A stretch of 64,000 nt of DNA, from positions 13,197,398 through 13,261,397 of the forward strand of contig NC_052618.1 in assembly GCF_016545825.1 (NCBI RefSeq), in the 5' to 3' direction. Shown here piece after piece: positions 11,253-23,525 of this stretch. A program made the position numbers and the translations under genes. How positions within the stretch are numbered: position 1 is the first letter of the stretch; each line of letters begins with the position of its first letter. The notes under the pieces were generated by a model. That model saw nothing but the letters and a program-made list of their open reading frames with translations. It did no database searches and was not told where the DNA came from. The stretch comes from Eucalyptus grandis (taxonomy: Eukaryota; Streptophyta; Magnoliopsida; Myrtales; Myrtaceae).

Positions 11253-12220
11253 ACCTTTTTCATCCATCTTGTTTATGAATACTCATTTCGTTCCAATCAT
11301 AGATTTCCTTTGGGTTTTGGAATTAGTTCCCATATATTGTTGATGTTGAATTGTTTGAGTTCTTCCTGCATAGCTTCTATCCAGCTTTCGTCAGACAATG
11401 CTTCTTCTACTCATTTTGATTCTATTTTTGAAATAAGTGCTACTCCACTGCAATCTTCCTTCCCTTTGGATTTGGTGTGGATTCATTCATTAATTTTACC
11501 AATGATGAGTTTTTTGGGATGACTTGATTTGTGCTTCCAGTTGCTACTTGATTTGACAACCTGTTGATCATTTGTTCCTTTTGAATCTTCTTGTTATGCT
11601 TGTTGTTGCATTTTAAAAGATTGAATTTGGCTAGGGGAAATAGACTTTATTAAGTTTGGAACTGGTTCAGACTCTTCAAGTTGAATCTTATCTGGTCAAT
11701 TCTGCACATAATCCTGAAATATGACGTTCATTGATTCTTCTACTGATTGAGTCTTCTTGTTAAAGACCATGTAGGCTTTGCTTGACATAGAATAACCAAG
11801 AAAAATTCTTTCATTCGATTTTTTTTTCGAAATTTCTAGATCGATCATTTGCATTCTTCAAGATAAAGCACTTACAACAAAAAAACATGAAAGTAGGAAA
11901 TATTAGGTTTCTTCTCTTTATATACTTCATAAAGAGTCTTCTCTAGAATATGCCTTAAAAACACCCAGTAGAAATTGCTTTTGCCCAAAATTGAGAAGAT
12001 ATTTTGCTTTCTATCAATAGAGTTCTGGCCATCTCCTGTAAATATCTGTTTTTCTTTTCTACAACCCCATTTTGTTCTGAAGTATATGGAAAATAGAAAA
12101 TATGTTGAAAACTAGATTTATCACAGAAGTTCACAAAATTTTGATTTTCAAATTCACCTCTATGATATGTTCTTATGCTTGAAATAACATAACCTTTCCC
12201 ATTCTGAATTTTCTTGGTAA
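11253..12220 (-). pseudogene. Copia integrase C-terminal part and RT N-terminus (outer element)
   Basis: The minus strand continues from integrase into the linker and the start of RT, ending at N-K-M-D-E-K-G. The inner element enters there, and the next residues (K-V-I-R-N-K) lie beyond it at 5183. The second catalytic aspartate of integrase reads tyrosine in the I-R-T-Y-H block (codon at 12165-12167). Recognisable after it are Q-N-G-V-V-E-K-K-N-R (the glutamate of the D-D-E triad) and the M-A-R-T-L-L block. Stops and frameshifts are frequent. Confidence 0.75.
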
Positions 12221-12860
12221 ACTTTTAAAAATACGAAAATGTTTCAAACTTATTTGCTAAAAAGGATACCCAAGTGAAACGTGAATAATTATCCACAATT
12301 ACTAGACAATATTTCTTTCTACCAATACTCTGAGTTCTTGTTGGTCCAAAAAGATCCATATGGAGAAGTTGCAAAACATGACCGGTAGAAACCTGATTTA
12401 ATGGTTTAAAAGAATTTCTGACCTGTTTTCCCAAGATACAAGGAGTGCACAAATCAGACTTCTTAAAAACCAAATTAGGAAGCCCTTGAACTAGCTTCTT
12501 TGATGAAATTTTGGCAATCTGCTTTATATTTGCATGACCAAGCTTTCGATGCCAGAGACTTGCTTCATCTTGTATTGAGATAAGACACTGAGAATTTTCT
12601 AGATTTATGTCCAGAAGATATATATTGCCATGCCTTTGCCCAGTAAAGGATTGAGAGAGATCTTGACTTATCCCAGAACAAATACCTTTTTAAAAGTTTA
12701 TTTTGAACCCTATATTACAAAACTGCTTATACTCAGAAAATTGTAGTTTAAACCTTTCACCAGAGAAACATTATTGATAGTCAGACTTCTAATCTTCACT
12801 GTTCCACATCCTATAATCTTCCCTTTGCTATTTCCACCAAAGGAAACATTTCCTCATTTT
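12221..12860 (-). pseudogene. Copia protease end and integrase zinc-binding and catalytic start (outer element)
   Basis: The best open stretch is 12225-12473. It holds the C-T-P-C pair of the H-H-C-C zinc-binding domain, the H-M-D-L-F-G-P block with the first catalytic aspartate, and V-D-N-Y-S-R-F. The two histidines (W-H-R-K-L-G-H) lie just upstream at about 12530-12560. Before this comes the copia protease end (G-N-S-K-G-K-I-I-G-C-G-T-V). The protease motif at about 12905-12925 is damaged, with asparagine where the catalytic aspartate is expected and a small deletion. Confidence 0.78.
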
Positions 12861-14686
12861 AGTCTAACAAGCTTTATGAAACAGCTTGAGTCTCCTGTCA
12901 TGCCTAGAATGGGCACTATTTAAATACCATTTAATTTTTCTTTTAATAGTGACCCGCAATCAGAAGAAAAACTCAAACTTTCTTTGGTACCCAGATTTTC
13001 TTGGGTCCAGGAGAGTTAGTGTTAAAAACATTTTTTGTCCAATCATTCTTAATTTGGCTCCAAACTTTGGGACATTCATCTCAAAATGCTCTGAGCTGTT
13101 ACACTTAGAACATCTGAGAACACTTCGACCAATAAGTTTTACAAACACTTTTTGAAAATAATTTTGTAAAAAGTCTTTGCAGGTTTTTGTTTAAGTCTCT
13201 CTTTTACTTTAGTATAATCAATTAGAGGAATGGTTTCATTATTCATACCCAAACCAGATTTATTAAAATAGGGTATTTGAGCTATAAGAATTTTCTCCAA
13301 TTTTTCTAATCCTTTGGAAAATCTTTTTGAAATGTCTGAAATCTCCATTTTCAAAACAACATTTTCTTTTGAAAGAAAATCAGAATTTTCTTTTAAATCA
13401 TCAAAGCTTCTTTTCAGACTTTCAAACTTTTCTTGCCAAGATATTTCCTTTTGCCTGAACTTAGAATTCTCATTTTTTCAGTTCGAAAATCTTTTTAAGA
13501 GAGGATTTAATATTGAGACAAAGTTCATCCATATACATAAATACTTTAACATGAATTTCTGAGTGAATAACTTCGATTTATTTGTCAGAATCTGAATCAG
13601 TGTCTGTCTTTGAATCTGAGTCCGACTCTGAGTGAGTCATCGACATATGTTTACAAATTCCTCTTCGCTTTCTTCATATTCGGTGTCACTCCAGGTTTTT
13701 GCTTTAAGAGCTTTCTTGTACTTTTCAGACTTCCCCTTCTTCTTTATTAACAAGGGACAGTTTGATCTGATATGCCCATTTTTCTTACACTCGAAGTATA
13801 TTACATCGTTAGTTTCAATGTCTTCCATTGGTCTCTTTTGGGAATTCTGTATGCTTTGCTTCTTCCAATTTAGCCTTTTTTTTCCCTTTTTGTTTAGTTT
13901 TCTGAATTTCTTTATCGTAAGGGCCAGCTCTTCATCGTCCATATCATCATTTGAATTTGTATCATCATAATCAACGTTAGACTTTAATGAAATTGATTTC
14001 TTACCTTTTGGATCTTCCTCATCATTGATTTGCTCCACTTCATGTGATTGAAGCGTGCCTATCAGTTCGTCAAGTGATAGAGGCATGATCCTATGAGTTT
14101 CTTTGATTGAAGTTTTCACATAATTTCAGTCATTTGAAAGTTCACGCATTAGTTTTTTGATTTTCATTGGTCTAGAAATTGGTTGACCTTGATAAGCCAG
14201 GCCATTCACAATTTCTGTAAAGCAGTTGAACATATCACAAATAAATTCTCCATGCTTCATTTTGAAGGATTCATATTGTCCAAGTAGAATAATTATTTTT
14301 GTCTCCTTTACACAGTCAGTCCCCTCATAAGTGATGTGTAGTCTATCCCAAACTTCTTTTGATGTTTCACAAGAGGAGATTCGATTATATTCAGTGGGAG
14401 ATAAAGCACAATATAAGAAATAAATTGCTTTTGTATCAAGAGCCTGTCTTTTGGTAATTTCAGCTTGTTTTGATGTATTAGCATCAATCACTTCTTTCCT
14501 TTTGTCTGAAGTTGATGTTACTTTTGGATTGATCCATTTTTCAACAACATCCCACTCCAGGGGATCTCTGGATTTGAGGAATGCCTTCACTTTGTTCTTC
14601 TACACATTATATTCCTTTATATCGAAATAAGGAGGTTTGGTGTTGTTCTGTCCTTCAACCAATCATAGAGCCAAAATACTAGCCAT
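12861..14686 (-). pseudogene. Copia gag with zinc knuckle (outer element)
   Basis: The start is taken at 14686 (M-A-S-I-L-A-L). A TGA stop follows at 14663-14665 and a TAG at 14600-14602, at a position where tryptophan is usual. Open stretches at 14126-14590 and 13637-14119 carry the UBN2-type copia gag (for example E-V-W-D-R-L-H-I-T-Y-E-G-T, F-K-M-K). A zinc knuckle follows at about 13755-13800, in which the first cysteine is tyrosine (codon 13796-13798), leaving F-E-C-K-K-N-G-H-I-R-S-N-C-P. Between 12960 and 13560 the linker to protease is shifted in frame. Confidence 0.82.
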
Positions 14687-14750
14687 AGAAGATCTTTAAC
14701 TTATAAGTAAAAACACTTCAATAAAATAAGCACATAGTTTTGCTACCCAT

Positions 14751-15725
14751 TGAAAACGCTAGTATAAACACCTAGAGGGGGTGAATAGGTGTAATTTTTT
14801 TTTTCTAAAATTGCACTAAAAATGTTTTTCTTTTAAACTGAGTCTGTTAAACTATATACTTTTGAACAAAGATACAGACTCAAGCAAATAAAGTGAAAAT
14901 CAGATAAGTATCACGGCAAGTAAATTAAAAGAGTTTAGGGAAGATAAAATGAACACAACATATATTGTGGTTCGGCTTCGATTAAGCTTACGTCCACTCT
15001 CCCATGCTAACAACCTCATGGTTGGTTTTTCACTATGAATTGAAAGAGAATTACAGTAGTATAACATTGACTACTCAGTAGAGAGTTTCTTTTTCTCACT
15101 AAGTTACTATTTAGTGTTTCTCTCTTTCGAAAACAAGTTTGAGCACTGAATGAGGAAGAACAAGTGATTTGAGAAACTTCAGACTTTGGAATTCTTACTT
15201 TCACGCTCTCTACTGAATGACTTGAAAAACCTCCTTAAATAGTCCTCCATGTCTTTGTGACCGTTGGCACTTTCAAGAGGAATTCTTCAAATCAATTTGT
15301 TGGACAGAATCAATCAAAGAGATCTTGAGTCGTTTGAAGATTGAGATGAAAGTCCGATGATCTTGGTCGCCCATAAAATTAGGATTTAGGTTTCCATAAG
15401 TAGATTCTTTCCAAATAAACTTGTCTTCCAAAATGATTATATCGTTCTGTGAATGATTCCATTAATAATATAAAAAAGGTAAGTGAGATTTCCAAACCAG
15501 AAAGCCACATATATCTTGATTGTACTGAATCCTTGAAGGAAACAAAATAATCCTAAGTCTGATTATATCTTCGTTCCTCACTTGAGTTCAGTCTGGGTCT
15601 TTGTCATAGTGGGGCAAACTTCTGATGTAAGATAGACTTTGAAAAAATTCCACAGAAGTCTCGTATTTCTCATAATAGAAATAGAAAAGTTTTGTCAACT
15701 TCAAAACATAATAGGAGTTTCCTTA
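14751..15725 (-). repeat. 5' LTR of outer SIRE-like copia
   Basis: On the plus strand it starts TGAAAACGCTAG and carries the complement of the inner LTR end motif (CACCTAGAGGGGGTGAATAGGTG). It shares with the inner LTR the segments around AAGTGCCAACGG, the ATGGAAACCTA region and the TTGAAGTTGACAAAAC start. It is clearly diverged from the inner LTRs. The right edge is placed where Tork-like integrase coding resumes, so it is good to about 15 bp. Confidence 0.75.
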
Positions 15726-18080
15726 ATAGTTCCTAAACATTTTTGGGGAGAAACAGTGTCGATAGCCACATATCTCATCAATCGTATGCCTTACCGTGTC
15801 ATAGATTTCCAAACACCATTCTAGAGTCTACTTTATACCTACCTATATATTCGTTTTGCCTCACATATCTCACTCAAAGTATTTGGTTGCACAACATTTG
15901 TTCATATAAATCGACAACATCATAGCAAGCTAGATCCCAAGTCCCTCAAATGTGTATTTCTAGGATATGCTCCAAATCAAAATGGATATAAGTGTTATTA
16001 CCCACAAAAAAAGCGTTTTTATACCATCATGGATGTTACATTCTTTGAGCACTAGCCCTTTCACTCCAAAAAAACTATTCAGGGGAGAGTTGTGAGGAAT
16101 ATTGTTTTTGGGACACTTTTTATTCACTAGGGTCACAACAAACAAATACAAACTCTGCTTGTCTTCCGTGTCTACCCATTCCAACATCTGAGAGTCATCC
16201 AACATTCGAAAGTCTTTCGTGTCTACCCATTCAAAATGTTACGCAAGACAAAAATAAAAAGGTAATTGTCTACTCTAGGTGGAAAACTCGAAAGGAGTTA
16301 GAGGGCCATAACTGCATCAAAGCCGGCTCAAGAGACAGACCCGAGTTCAACACCCACAATAGATGAAGGTAATGCTTCTATAAGCTCAGAAAATTTTGTT
16401 GTACTTGATGATCTTGATAAGCCCATTGCTCTTAGGAAAGGGAAGAGACAGTGTACTCAACATCCCATTAATAATTTTGTGTCTTATGAAAAGTTGTCTC
16501 CTAAATACAAGGCATTTGTTTCAACGTTAAGCAACATTCAAATTCCTAAGAATATCCAGGAGGCACTTGCTCAATCCGAGTGGAAAAAAGTGGTTCTTGA
16601 GGAAATTCATGTACTTGAGAAGAATAATACTTGGGAATATATAGAATTGCCAGCTGGGAAGAAATTGGTGGGATGTAAGTGGGTCTTTATAGTTAAGCAC
16701 AATGCTAATGGTAGTGTTGATCGTTTCAAGGCAAGGCTAGTTGCTAAGGGATTCACGCAATCATATGGTATAGACTACGAAGAAACCTTCGCTCCGATGG
16801 CTAAACTAAACTCCATTTGAGTGTTGTTTTCTCTTGCAGCTAACTTGGACCGGCCCCTACATCAATTAGACAAAAATAATGCATTCTTGAATGGGGAATT
16901 GGAGGAAGAAGTCTTTATGGAGGTTCCACCGGGATTTGACACTAAAGAGAGCTTCAACAAGGTGTGCAAACTCAAGAAATACCTATACGGCCTAAAGCAA
17001 TCACCTCGTGCTTGGTTTGAGAGGTTAACAAGGATTGTTAAGAAGTTGAATTTCACTCAATGTCATATAGATCATACAATGTTTGTCAAGAAGTCAGTTG
17101 AAGGTAGAAGAGCAATAATGATTGTATACGTTGATGATATAATCCTAACTGGTAACAATCTGGAGGAGATTGGAAAATTGAAGAATATCTTAGCAAAAGA
17201 ATTCGAGGTTAAAGACCTAGGTCAACTCAAATACTTCCTAGGTATGGAGGTAGCTCATTCACGGAAAGGAATTGCAATTTCCCAACACAAATATACTCTT
17301 GATCTTTTGAAGGAAACTAGTATGCTTGTGTGCAAACCAGTTGACACATCCATGGATTCTACAAATAAAACCGAGATGGAAGAAGGACTATTAACGGACA
17401 AAGGGAGGTATCAAAGATTAGTTGGCAAACTAATCTATCTCTCGCATACTCGACCAGACATTGGTTTCGCAGTAAGTATGGTTAGTAGATAAGTGAACCG
17501 ACCAATAGAGAAGCACATGCAAGCAGTTTTTCGAATCTTATAATAGTTGAAGAGAAGTCCTGGAAGAGGGCTCTACTTTAAGAAAATGGAGGAGAGAAAT
17601 GTGGAGATATTCACGGATGCAGATTGGGCTGGATCTCTCATGAATCAAAGGTCGACAACATGGTAATGTACCTTCGTGTGGGGCAACATGGTTAATTGGA
17701 GAAGCAAGAAGCAACCCATTGTTGCTAGGAGCAGCGCTGAAGCAGAGTGTAGAGCAATGTGTCAAGGAATATGTGAAGGCATATGGCTGAGAAGAATCTT
17801 AAATGAACTAGGATTCACTAACACCAATCCTATGTCATTATTATGTGACAACAAAGCTGCTATTGAGATTGCCAAGAACCCAGTTCATCATGATAGAACA
17901 AAGCATGTGAAGATCGATTAACATTTCATCAAAGAAAAACTCGAGGAAGGAATTTCGAAGCTCTTGTATGTTCCAACCAATCATCAAACAATGGACATAC
18001 TAACTAAGGTTTTATTCATAAATAGTTTCGAGACTCTAAGGTGCAAGTTGGGTATAATAGACATTCATAACCCAGCTTGA
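15726..18080 (+). pseudogene. Copia integrase end, RT and RNase H (Tork-like)
   Basis: After the integrase block (Y-L-I-N-R-M-P) comes a degenerate linker. A long RT reading then runs 16479-17492, broken by TGA at 16818-16820 and ending in TAA at 17490-17492. It holds W-E-Y-I-E-L-P...[22 protein letters not shown] and an intact Y-V-D-D (17127-17138). RNase H follows with stops: F-T-D-A-D-W-A-G-S (about 17610-17640), S-S-A-E-A-E-C and C-D-N-K-A-A-I-E-I-A. The reading ends just before a TTGAGGGGGAG tract at 18077-18087. Confidence 0.88.
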
Positions 18081-18087
18081 GGGGGAG

Positions 18088-18619
18088 TGTTGAAAATTTG
18101 AATCAGATTTTCTAGTTAGCAGTAGAAGTGTGGTTATTTTCTTTTCAGTTTTTCCAGTTTTTGTTTATTAGCTTTTAGGAATTTATTTGTTACGTTTTAG
18201 GGTGTTGTTTTTGTTTTTTTGTTACAACCAACGAATACTAACCAGATTTATGGCTAATATATTAGGGTTTTTTTTTTTTTTTTTTTGCTTCGGTAGTTAG
18301 CGCAAATAATTAGCTAAATAGACCACCGCCCGCGGTGGCGTAGTTGGTTTTGGGCTTTCTCCCCCTCACGAAGGGGAGGAGTTCGACCTCCAGGCGTCGC
18401 ATTTGTGCGACTCACTCGTGGCTGGGTCTGTGGTGGTGGCTTAGTCCACCTCGGGTTTACGCCGCTGGCTGCCGGGCGATGGTTCCCGAGTCACCAAAAA
18501 AAAAATAATAATAATAAAATAATTAGCTGAACAGCAGCTATAAAAAAGGCTAGATGCCTCGTGTAATATAGATTCTCTAGAGAATAAAAACTCAGAGTAA
18601 TTTCTTCTAAATTTTCTCA
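18088..18619 (+). repeat. 3' LTR of Tork-like copia, split by a SINE
   Basis: It begins TGTTGAAAATTT right after the polypurine tract. It ends near AAATTTTCTCA, a short inverted match to the start. Without the SINE it is about 320 bp, a usual size for this lineage. The partner LTR is not in the window, so the end is not proved. Confidence 0.7.
18316..18516 (+). mobile_element. tRNA-derived SINE inside the copia LTR
   Basis: A 201-bp insertion is flanked by AAATAATTAGCT (18304-18315 and 18517-18528). It has a Pol III box A-like GTGGCGTAGTTGG, a box B-like GAGTTCGACCTCC, and an A-rich tail passing into AAT repeats. Its 3' body (GGGTTTACGCCGCTGGCTGCC) resembles those of the SINEs at 21122-21432 and 43740-43908, so they form one superfamily. 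Confidence 0.85.
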
Positions 18620-20375
18620 GAAAGGAAAGGTTGAAAAGTCAACAAAAGGGGAAGAAGACTGAGAGTTTGCAGAAAGAGAAGGGGAGAGAGAAGAGAGAGA
18701 CAGGGAAATAAAGAAAAATAAGAACAAGAAGATGGAAGAAAGAGGAGGGGCACTTGCCATGGATGTCTCGCCAAGCCAACTTAACTGGGTTATGCAATGC
18801 TCAGTAAATGCTCATGCCTCTCGTTCTTTCAATCGGATTAGTTTCGAGGCTAGGGCATAAATTCGAAATTATGTGAGACGAAACTCGATTTTTAAGTTGT
18901 TAAGTTATGAAATTTCATGAAAATGATAGTTCAGGATGTTATGGAGCCATAAAATTTTATGAAACTTGTTTTAAGCTTAGCGTTTGCTAGAATTTTTTTT
19001 TTTAAAGTTTCCATGTGTGATAAACAGTGCGCATCCAAAAACTTTGGGGCCATATTTTGTTGATTTTCCACTCGATTTTGAGTCGGTCAAGTTGGGGTTT
19101 TTGTAGTATGTAGAAAGGCTTTCTATTGACTACATGCATGTTTGGAACGGAATTTGGTGGAGAGAGTTATGACGTGACCGAGTTTGGCGCTCGAGTTCCA
19201 CGTTGTGAACAACTTGAATAATCAATTTGGGATTTGTTAGCGCGTAATAGTTATTTAATTAGCATTTAGACTTGGTATAATCGTTTCATTGTTGAGGTAG
19301 TGTGTTACTCGATGTTAAAGTTGCTTCTCACTTAGTCGATAGAAACGTGAGTTCGACAATTCAAGTAATATTTGTTGTTTGGTTGTAGGTGTTCCAAGGT
19401 GAGTAGTGCTATATCTTCTTTGGTTTTGTAAAAACCATGTTTGGAAAATAATAGGATGATATATTATGAGTCAAATAAGTATTAAATGATTTGATATTCC
19501 TTTGAAAAGAAATAAAAGTGGTGCTTAGGGCATATTGGACGCATAAAATTAGATTGGGCATTTACTACCCTTTTGTCTATTGGAAATGACAAAATATATT
19601 TTGAACATAACTTGAGCTGATTATTGTGAATGGTTTGTGAAACACTTTATGAAAGACATTTTGAGGAGCTTTTTTTGAAAGACGTATTGAAAGGTTATAC
19701 ATATCGATTTGTGAATTTGGTTTATAAAGAATCATGAAATGATGCAAGAAATGTATTGGGAAATATGTTTAGTTTGATGAACGAAGTTTAGAAGGATTAT
19801 GCATTTTGTTTTATGAAATGAATTATTGATATTGATTGAGGATTTGATCGTTGGTACTAGAGGATGTGTTGGTGCTGAATATCGCTGTGAGCCCATTGAG
19901 GGGCTTGTGGGTATATATACCATTTAGAATATCTTTCTGGGCTAAGCCATAAACTTTGTAGGTGAAGATCTTACCAATAAGAGAATCTTGATCGCTTTAT
20001 ACCAAGTGTTATTGAGCAAAAGATCGGTTAATAGATGGACATCGAAGTGTGTTTTGTCATGAGATGGATAAGTGGATGGTATGGACCACTGACGTGGTTT
20101 TTAACAAAGATTAATCAATGGACTTGACTATTGATGCTTGAATTGTGAAGATGGTTTAAACGAGTATTTTCTAAATTGTATAAAGCTTATTGAAATGAAA
20201 CATCTCGTATATTATTTGATATGTATATTAATGAGTTGAATTATGAGTTTTCTGGCAGTGCTTTATGCTTATATATATATATAGTGGCTGCTTCATTTGT
20301 TTAGAAGAGATGTACTACTCATTGAGCTGTAATTGTTCACTCCTCTGTTATCTAACCTTTTCAAGCTTTTTGGTT
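18620..20375 (+). other. LTR-like noncoding stretch, probably a degenerate Ty3-gypsy LTR
   Basis: No coding is seen. A purine-rich run (18620-18760) is followed by AT-rich sequence. The phrases GTTCCAAGGTGAGTAGTGC, GAGCCCATTGAGGGGCTTGTGGG and CTACTCATTGAGCTGTAATTG are of a kind common in plant gypsy LTRs. I cannot find its two ends or a target-site duplication, so the label is inference. It ends against the last exon of CBP60 copy 0. Confidence 0.4.
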
Positions 20376-20640
20376 AGCAGCTAGTAGAATGAGAATGTTA
20401 TCGATGATGACTTTTGGAAGTGGACTTTGGGTATGGTTTGATCATACGTTCTTCGGGTGGAAGGATGGTCGTGTCACCCACATCCCTTGTTACCCCCATC
20501 CTTGTAGCTTTTGGGGTGTGATATCATCATACAATGATGGTTTTGTTAAAGATACCAGTAAAGGTGTTAATGCCTAGCTCAAGATAAAGGCAGTGTTGTA
20601 GTGGGGTATCTTCATCAAGAAGAAGGTCATGAAGAGATGA
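20376..20640 (+). pseudogene. CBP60: CBP60 copy 0, decayed last exon(s)
   Basis: The stretch 20520-20640 aligns with the last exon of copy A (about 33780-33930). It encodes the C-terminal CBP60 signature L-K-I-K-A-V-L-x-W-G-I-F-I-K-K-K, the basic helix that binds calmodulin in CBP60a-f. It has stops where tryptophan and another residue are expected (TAG before L-K-I-K, TAG within the helix) and ends at TGA 20638-20640. The preceding D-D-D-F-W-K-W fragment (about 20400) may be the neighbouring exon piece. Nothing of the gene body is present upstream; transposon DNA replaces it. Similarity to copy A continues past the stop to about 20777, so the unit boundary was tandem. Confidence 0.75.
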
Positions 20641-21121
20641 GTCAGAATGCTGCATTTACTCTAGGCTTTGATTTGATTCATTCTTAATGTTGCATTAGGC
20701 AAGATGATCCTCCATTTACTATTTGATGGAATTGGTGGGATTCTTTCCTTAGATGAGGTTATATTAGTTACCTTTGTTAAGTTTGTTAACATTTTATTCT
20801 CGGAAATAATTTCTTTTTAGATTTTTTTTTTCCATTTCTATTCTCTATATGAGTTTCTGAGCATTTGAATGCATTTAGCAACTATATAAAATTTCTATTA
20901 CCATAATATAAAAATAATAGAAAGGTGTTTAGTATGACCCTTAAATTTTTTTGTGACATAAAATGTTTTTTAGTTTTTGAGTTAATATCTTGAAAAATCC
21001 TAAATTGGTTTATATGTGATAAAATTACCAAAAACTATTTTTTTTATCACGAAAAACTCCAAACCGGTATACTTGTAACAAATTTCTCCCAAATGACTAT
21101 AACAAATACTAAACCGATATA

Positions 21122-21438
<317 letters not shown>

Positions 21439-22871
21439 AAACCGATATACTTGTGATAAATTTACCTTAAATTAATTTGTTTAATAATCAAAAACCCCAA
21501 ACTAATATATTTGTGACAAATATACCCTCCATTAAATTTGATTGATATTAGAAAAAACCATAAAATTTGTACAACTATGAAAAATAGAAAGTAAAATCTT
21601 AAACTAGTACACTAGTCAATTGTCATGTGTAATCCAACTTAACGATTTGACAGTAAAATTTAATGGAAATTAACATAATATAAATTTGTTACAAGTGTAT
21701 CAATTTGGGATAATATATGATAAATTTGTCAAATACATATCAGTTTGGGGTTCTTTGTGGTAAACAAATTAGTTTATAAGTAATTTATCATAAGTATACT
21801 AGTTTAGGATTTTTCAGGATATTAAACCCTTAGTTTTTTTAAAAATTTAATGAGATTTTTTTTTCTTTTTTTCCTCAATTCTTCTCCCTCCTCTTGCCAA
21901 TCGCCTAGCCTCGGGGGAGCCTCGCCTGTGAACAACTTTAAAAAGAAAATACCTTGGTTTAGAAATTGTACTGGGGAACAAAGAAATAGGTTTCTACTCC
22001 TTTTTTTTTTTTGTTTCAAATTATTCCTTAGACAATTTTTTATTGCGGGGAATTAAAATTGACTAGCATTACCAAATTGATTTTTACTCTTTTTTCTATT
22101 TCGGAGAATAAAAGAACCAAAAAAAAAAATGAAGAAGGAAAAATATAAACGTTACCAAACATAACCTTAATGTTATTCATATTTGTATTGAACAATTTTG
22201 TTTGAATGCCTTCTCAATCAAATAATATTTTCATCAAAGAGTCTCTACTCCAATTCTTTTAATATGTTTCTTCGAAAGTTTTTTGATTTCTCACATGTGA
22301 GTAATGCAAGGTATATTAATCAAAGAGTGTACTTGCATTCTGCGGTTACTATTCATCGAAATTGACACCATGTCCATTGAGTCCAGTGTATAAAGTCTTG
22401 CCTTTTTGCTGCTATTCACAAGCAATAAAGCTACATTCGGAACACAAACACCGTTAAATCATTATGCCAAGTTTCCTCGATATTCTCCATTCATTCAAAC
22501 TGTTAGTATAATATTGACGTTGAGCTACAAATTAGTAACTAATTAAAAGGAAGCAGAAGTATATTGTGCAAGGCTATGCAGTGGCTATAAATGGAGGGTT
22601 CAGCTTAGCTGAAGGTGTTTTGCGTGACAGGCACAATCGGGTTCTATCGTCTTCATGGCCTGCTCCTCTTGTTTTCTCAGTCCTTGAAAAGCTTATGTAA
22701 AATGGCTCGTGAAAAGTTAGGGAATAAAAAGTAGTTTTTGCATTTCATGGTACAGGGAACAATCATACTCTGCATCCTTTCATGGCAATACAAGAAAACT
22801 GGTCTTCCTTTTCCTCACGTGCACTCCACCTGGAGTGTTCTCTTTCCACTTAATTCAATAGGGAGAAAAAA

Positions 22872-23525
22872 ATGCAAATGCTATATAACTTTCATAAGTA
22901 TTCACTTATATATTATAACTTTTTTCTTTCACTTTATAGAATAAAATGGCTCATTTGAGTATCATTTCTAGCAAATCATCCTATGTGATTTTTTTTTTTA
23001 TCAATTTCCCGTCTGATGTGGATTTTTTTAGCCTTTTTGAATTTTTTATTTTTTTTTGAAATTTTAAATATTTGATTTATTTTTTTGAATTATTATTATT
23101 ATTTTTTGTTTTTCTTTTCCTTTTTTCCAAGGTTGGCGAGGGTCACTAACGACCCTCGGCTGTGAAGGCCCTCGCCTAGTGGGGCCGCAAAGGGCTGCAA
23201 CAACCTTGCCCACGGCCACCCAGATCTGGTGAGGGCCTTCACATTTAAAGGCGAGGTGGCCCTTAGGCAAGAGTCACCGACCCTAGAAAGGGCAAAAGAA
23301 ACATAAAAATTCAAAAAATAAATTAAAAATTATTTATAAATTATTCACATTAGCGCCGGTAAAGCCACGTGGGATGATTGGCTTTCACATCAATTTTTTT
23401 GGCGAGACAAATTGTCAATGGCACTTAAGTAATCATTTTTCAAATACATGGTATTCAAGTGAACAAAAAAGAAAAAGTTGTCATGCTTAAGTGAGCGCCG
23501 TACGAAAGTTATAATATTTGTGCTG
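22872..23525. mobile_element. MITE shared by both promoters (copy A)
   Basis: It corresponds to 55407-56022 in copy B, where the ends are clearer inverted repeats (CAAGTGCCACAACTTTG / AAAATTATGGCACTTG). Its centre is GC-rich and self-complementary (GGCGAGGGTCAC...GACCCTCGGC). Presence at the same place in both units means it predates the tandem duplication. Confidence 0.6.

Larger units (their letters stand above)
1..15725 (-). mobile_element. SIRE-like Ty1-copia retrotransposon, outer element, interrupted twice
   Basis: An old copia element lies on the minus strand. From right to left it shows its 5' LTR (14751-15725), gag (from 14686), protease, integrase, reverse transcriptase (RT) and RNase H. 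Its 3' LTR is outside the window. The RT reading is cut at 5183/11253 by a sister element in plus orientation. The RNase H reading is cut at 441/3958 by an LTR-type insertion. Removing both restores collinear copia order. Bases 1-290, past the RNase H end, show no coding. Assignment to the SIRE lineage rests on similarity to the inner element, which carries an extra ORF after pol. It is dead: many in-frame stops and lost catalytic residues. It appears to have landed in the integrase of the Tork-like copia that resumes at about 15726. Confidence 0.85.
15726..18619 (+). mobile_element. Tork-like Ty1-copia retrotransposon, 3' part
   Basis: Integrase from the V-P-K-H-F-W-G-E block onward, RT, RNase H, polypurine tract and 3' LTR are present. 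The 5' portion is separated by the outer SIRE-like element and lies beyond the left edge. Stops in the coding region show it is inactive. Confidence 0.85.

Noticed and set aside
18330..18400. Possible tRNA gene (also at about 21130-21195)
   Set aside because: Box A and B-like motifs are present, but there is no cloverleaf. The units have A-rich tails and target-site duplications, so they are SINEs.
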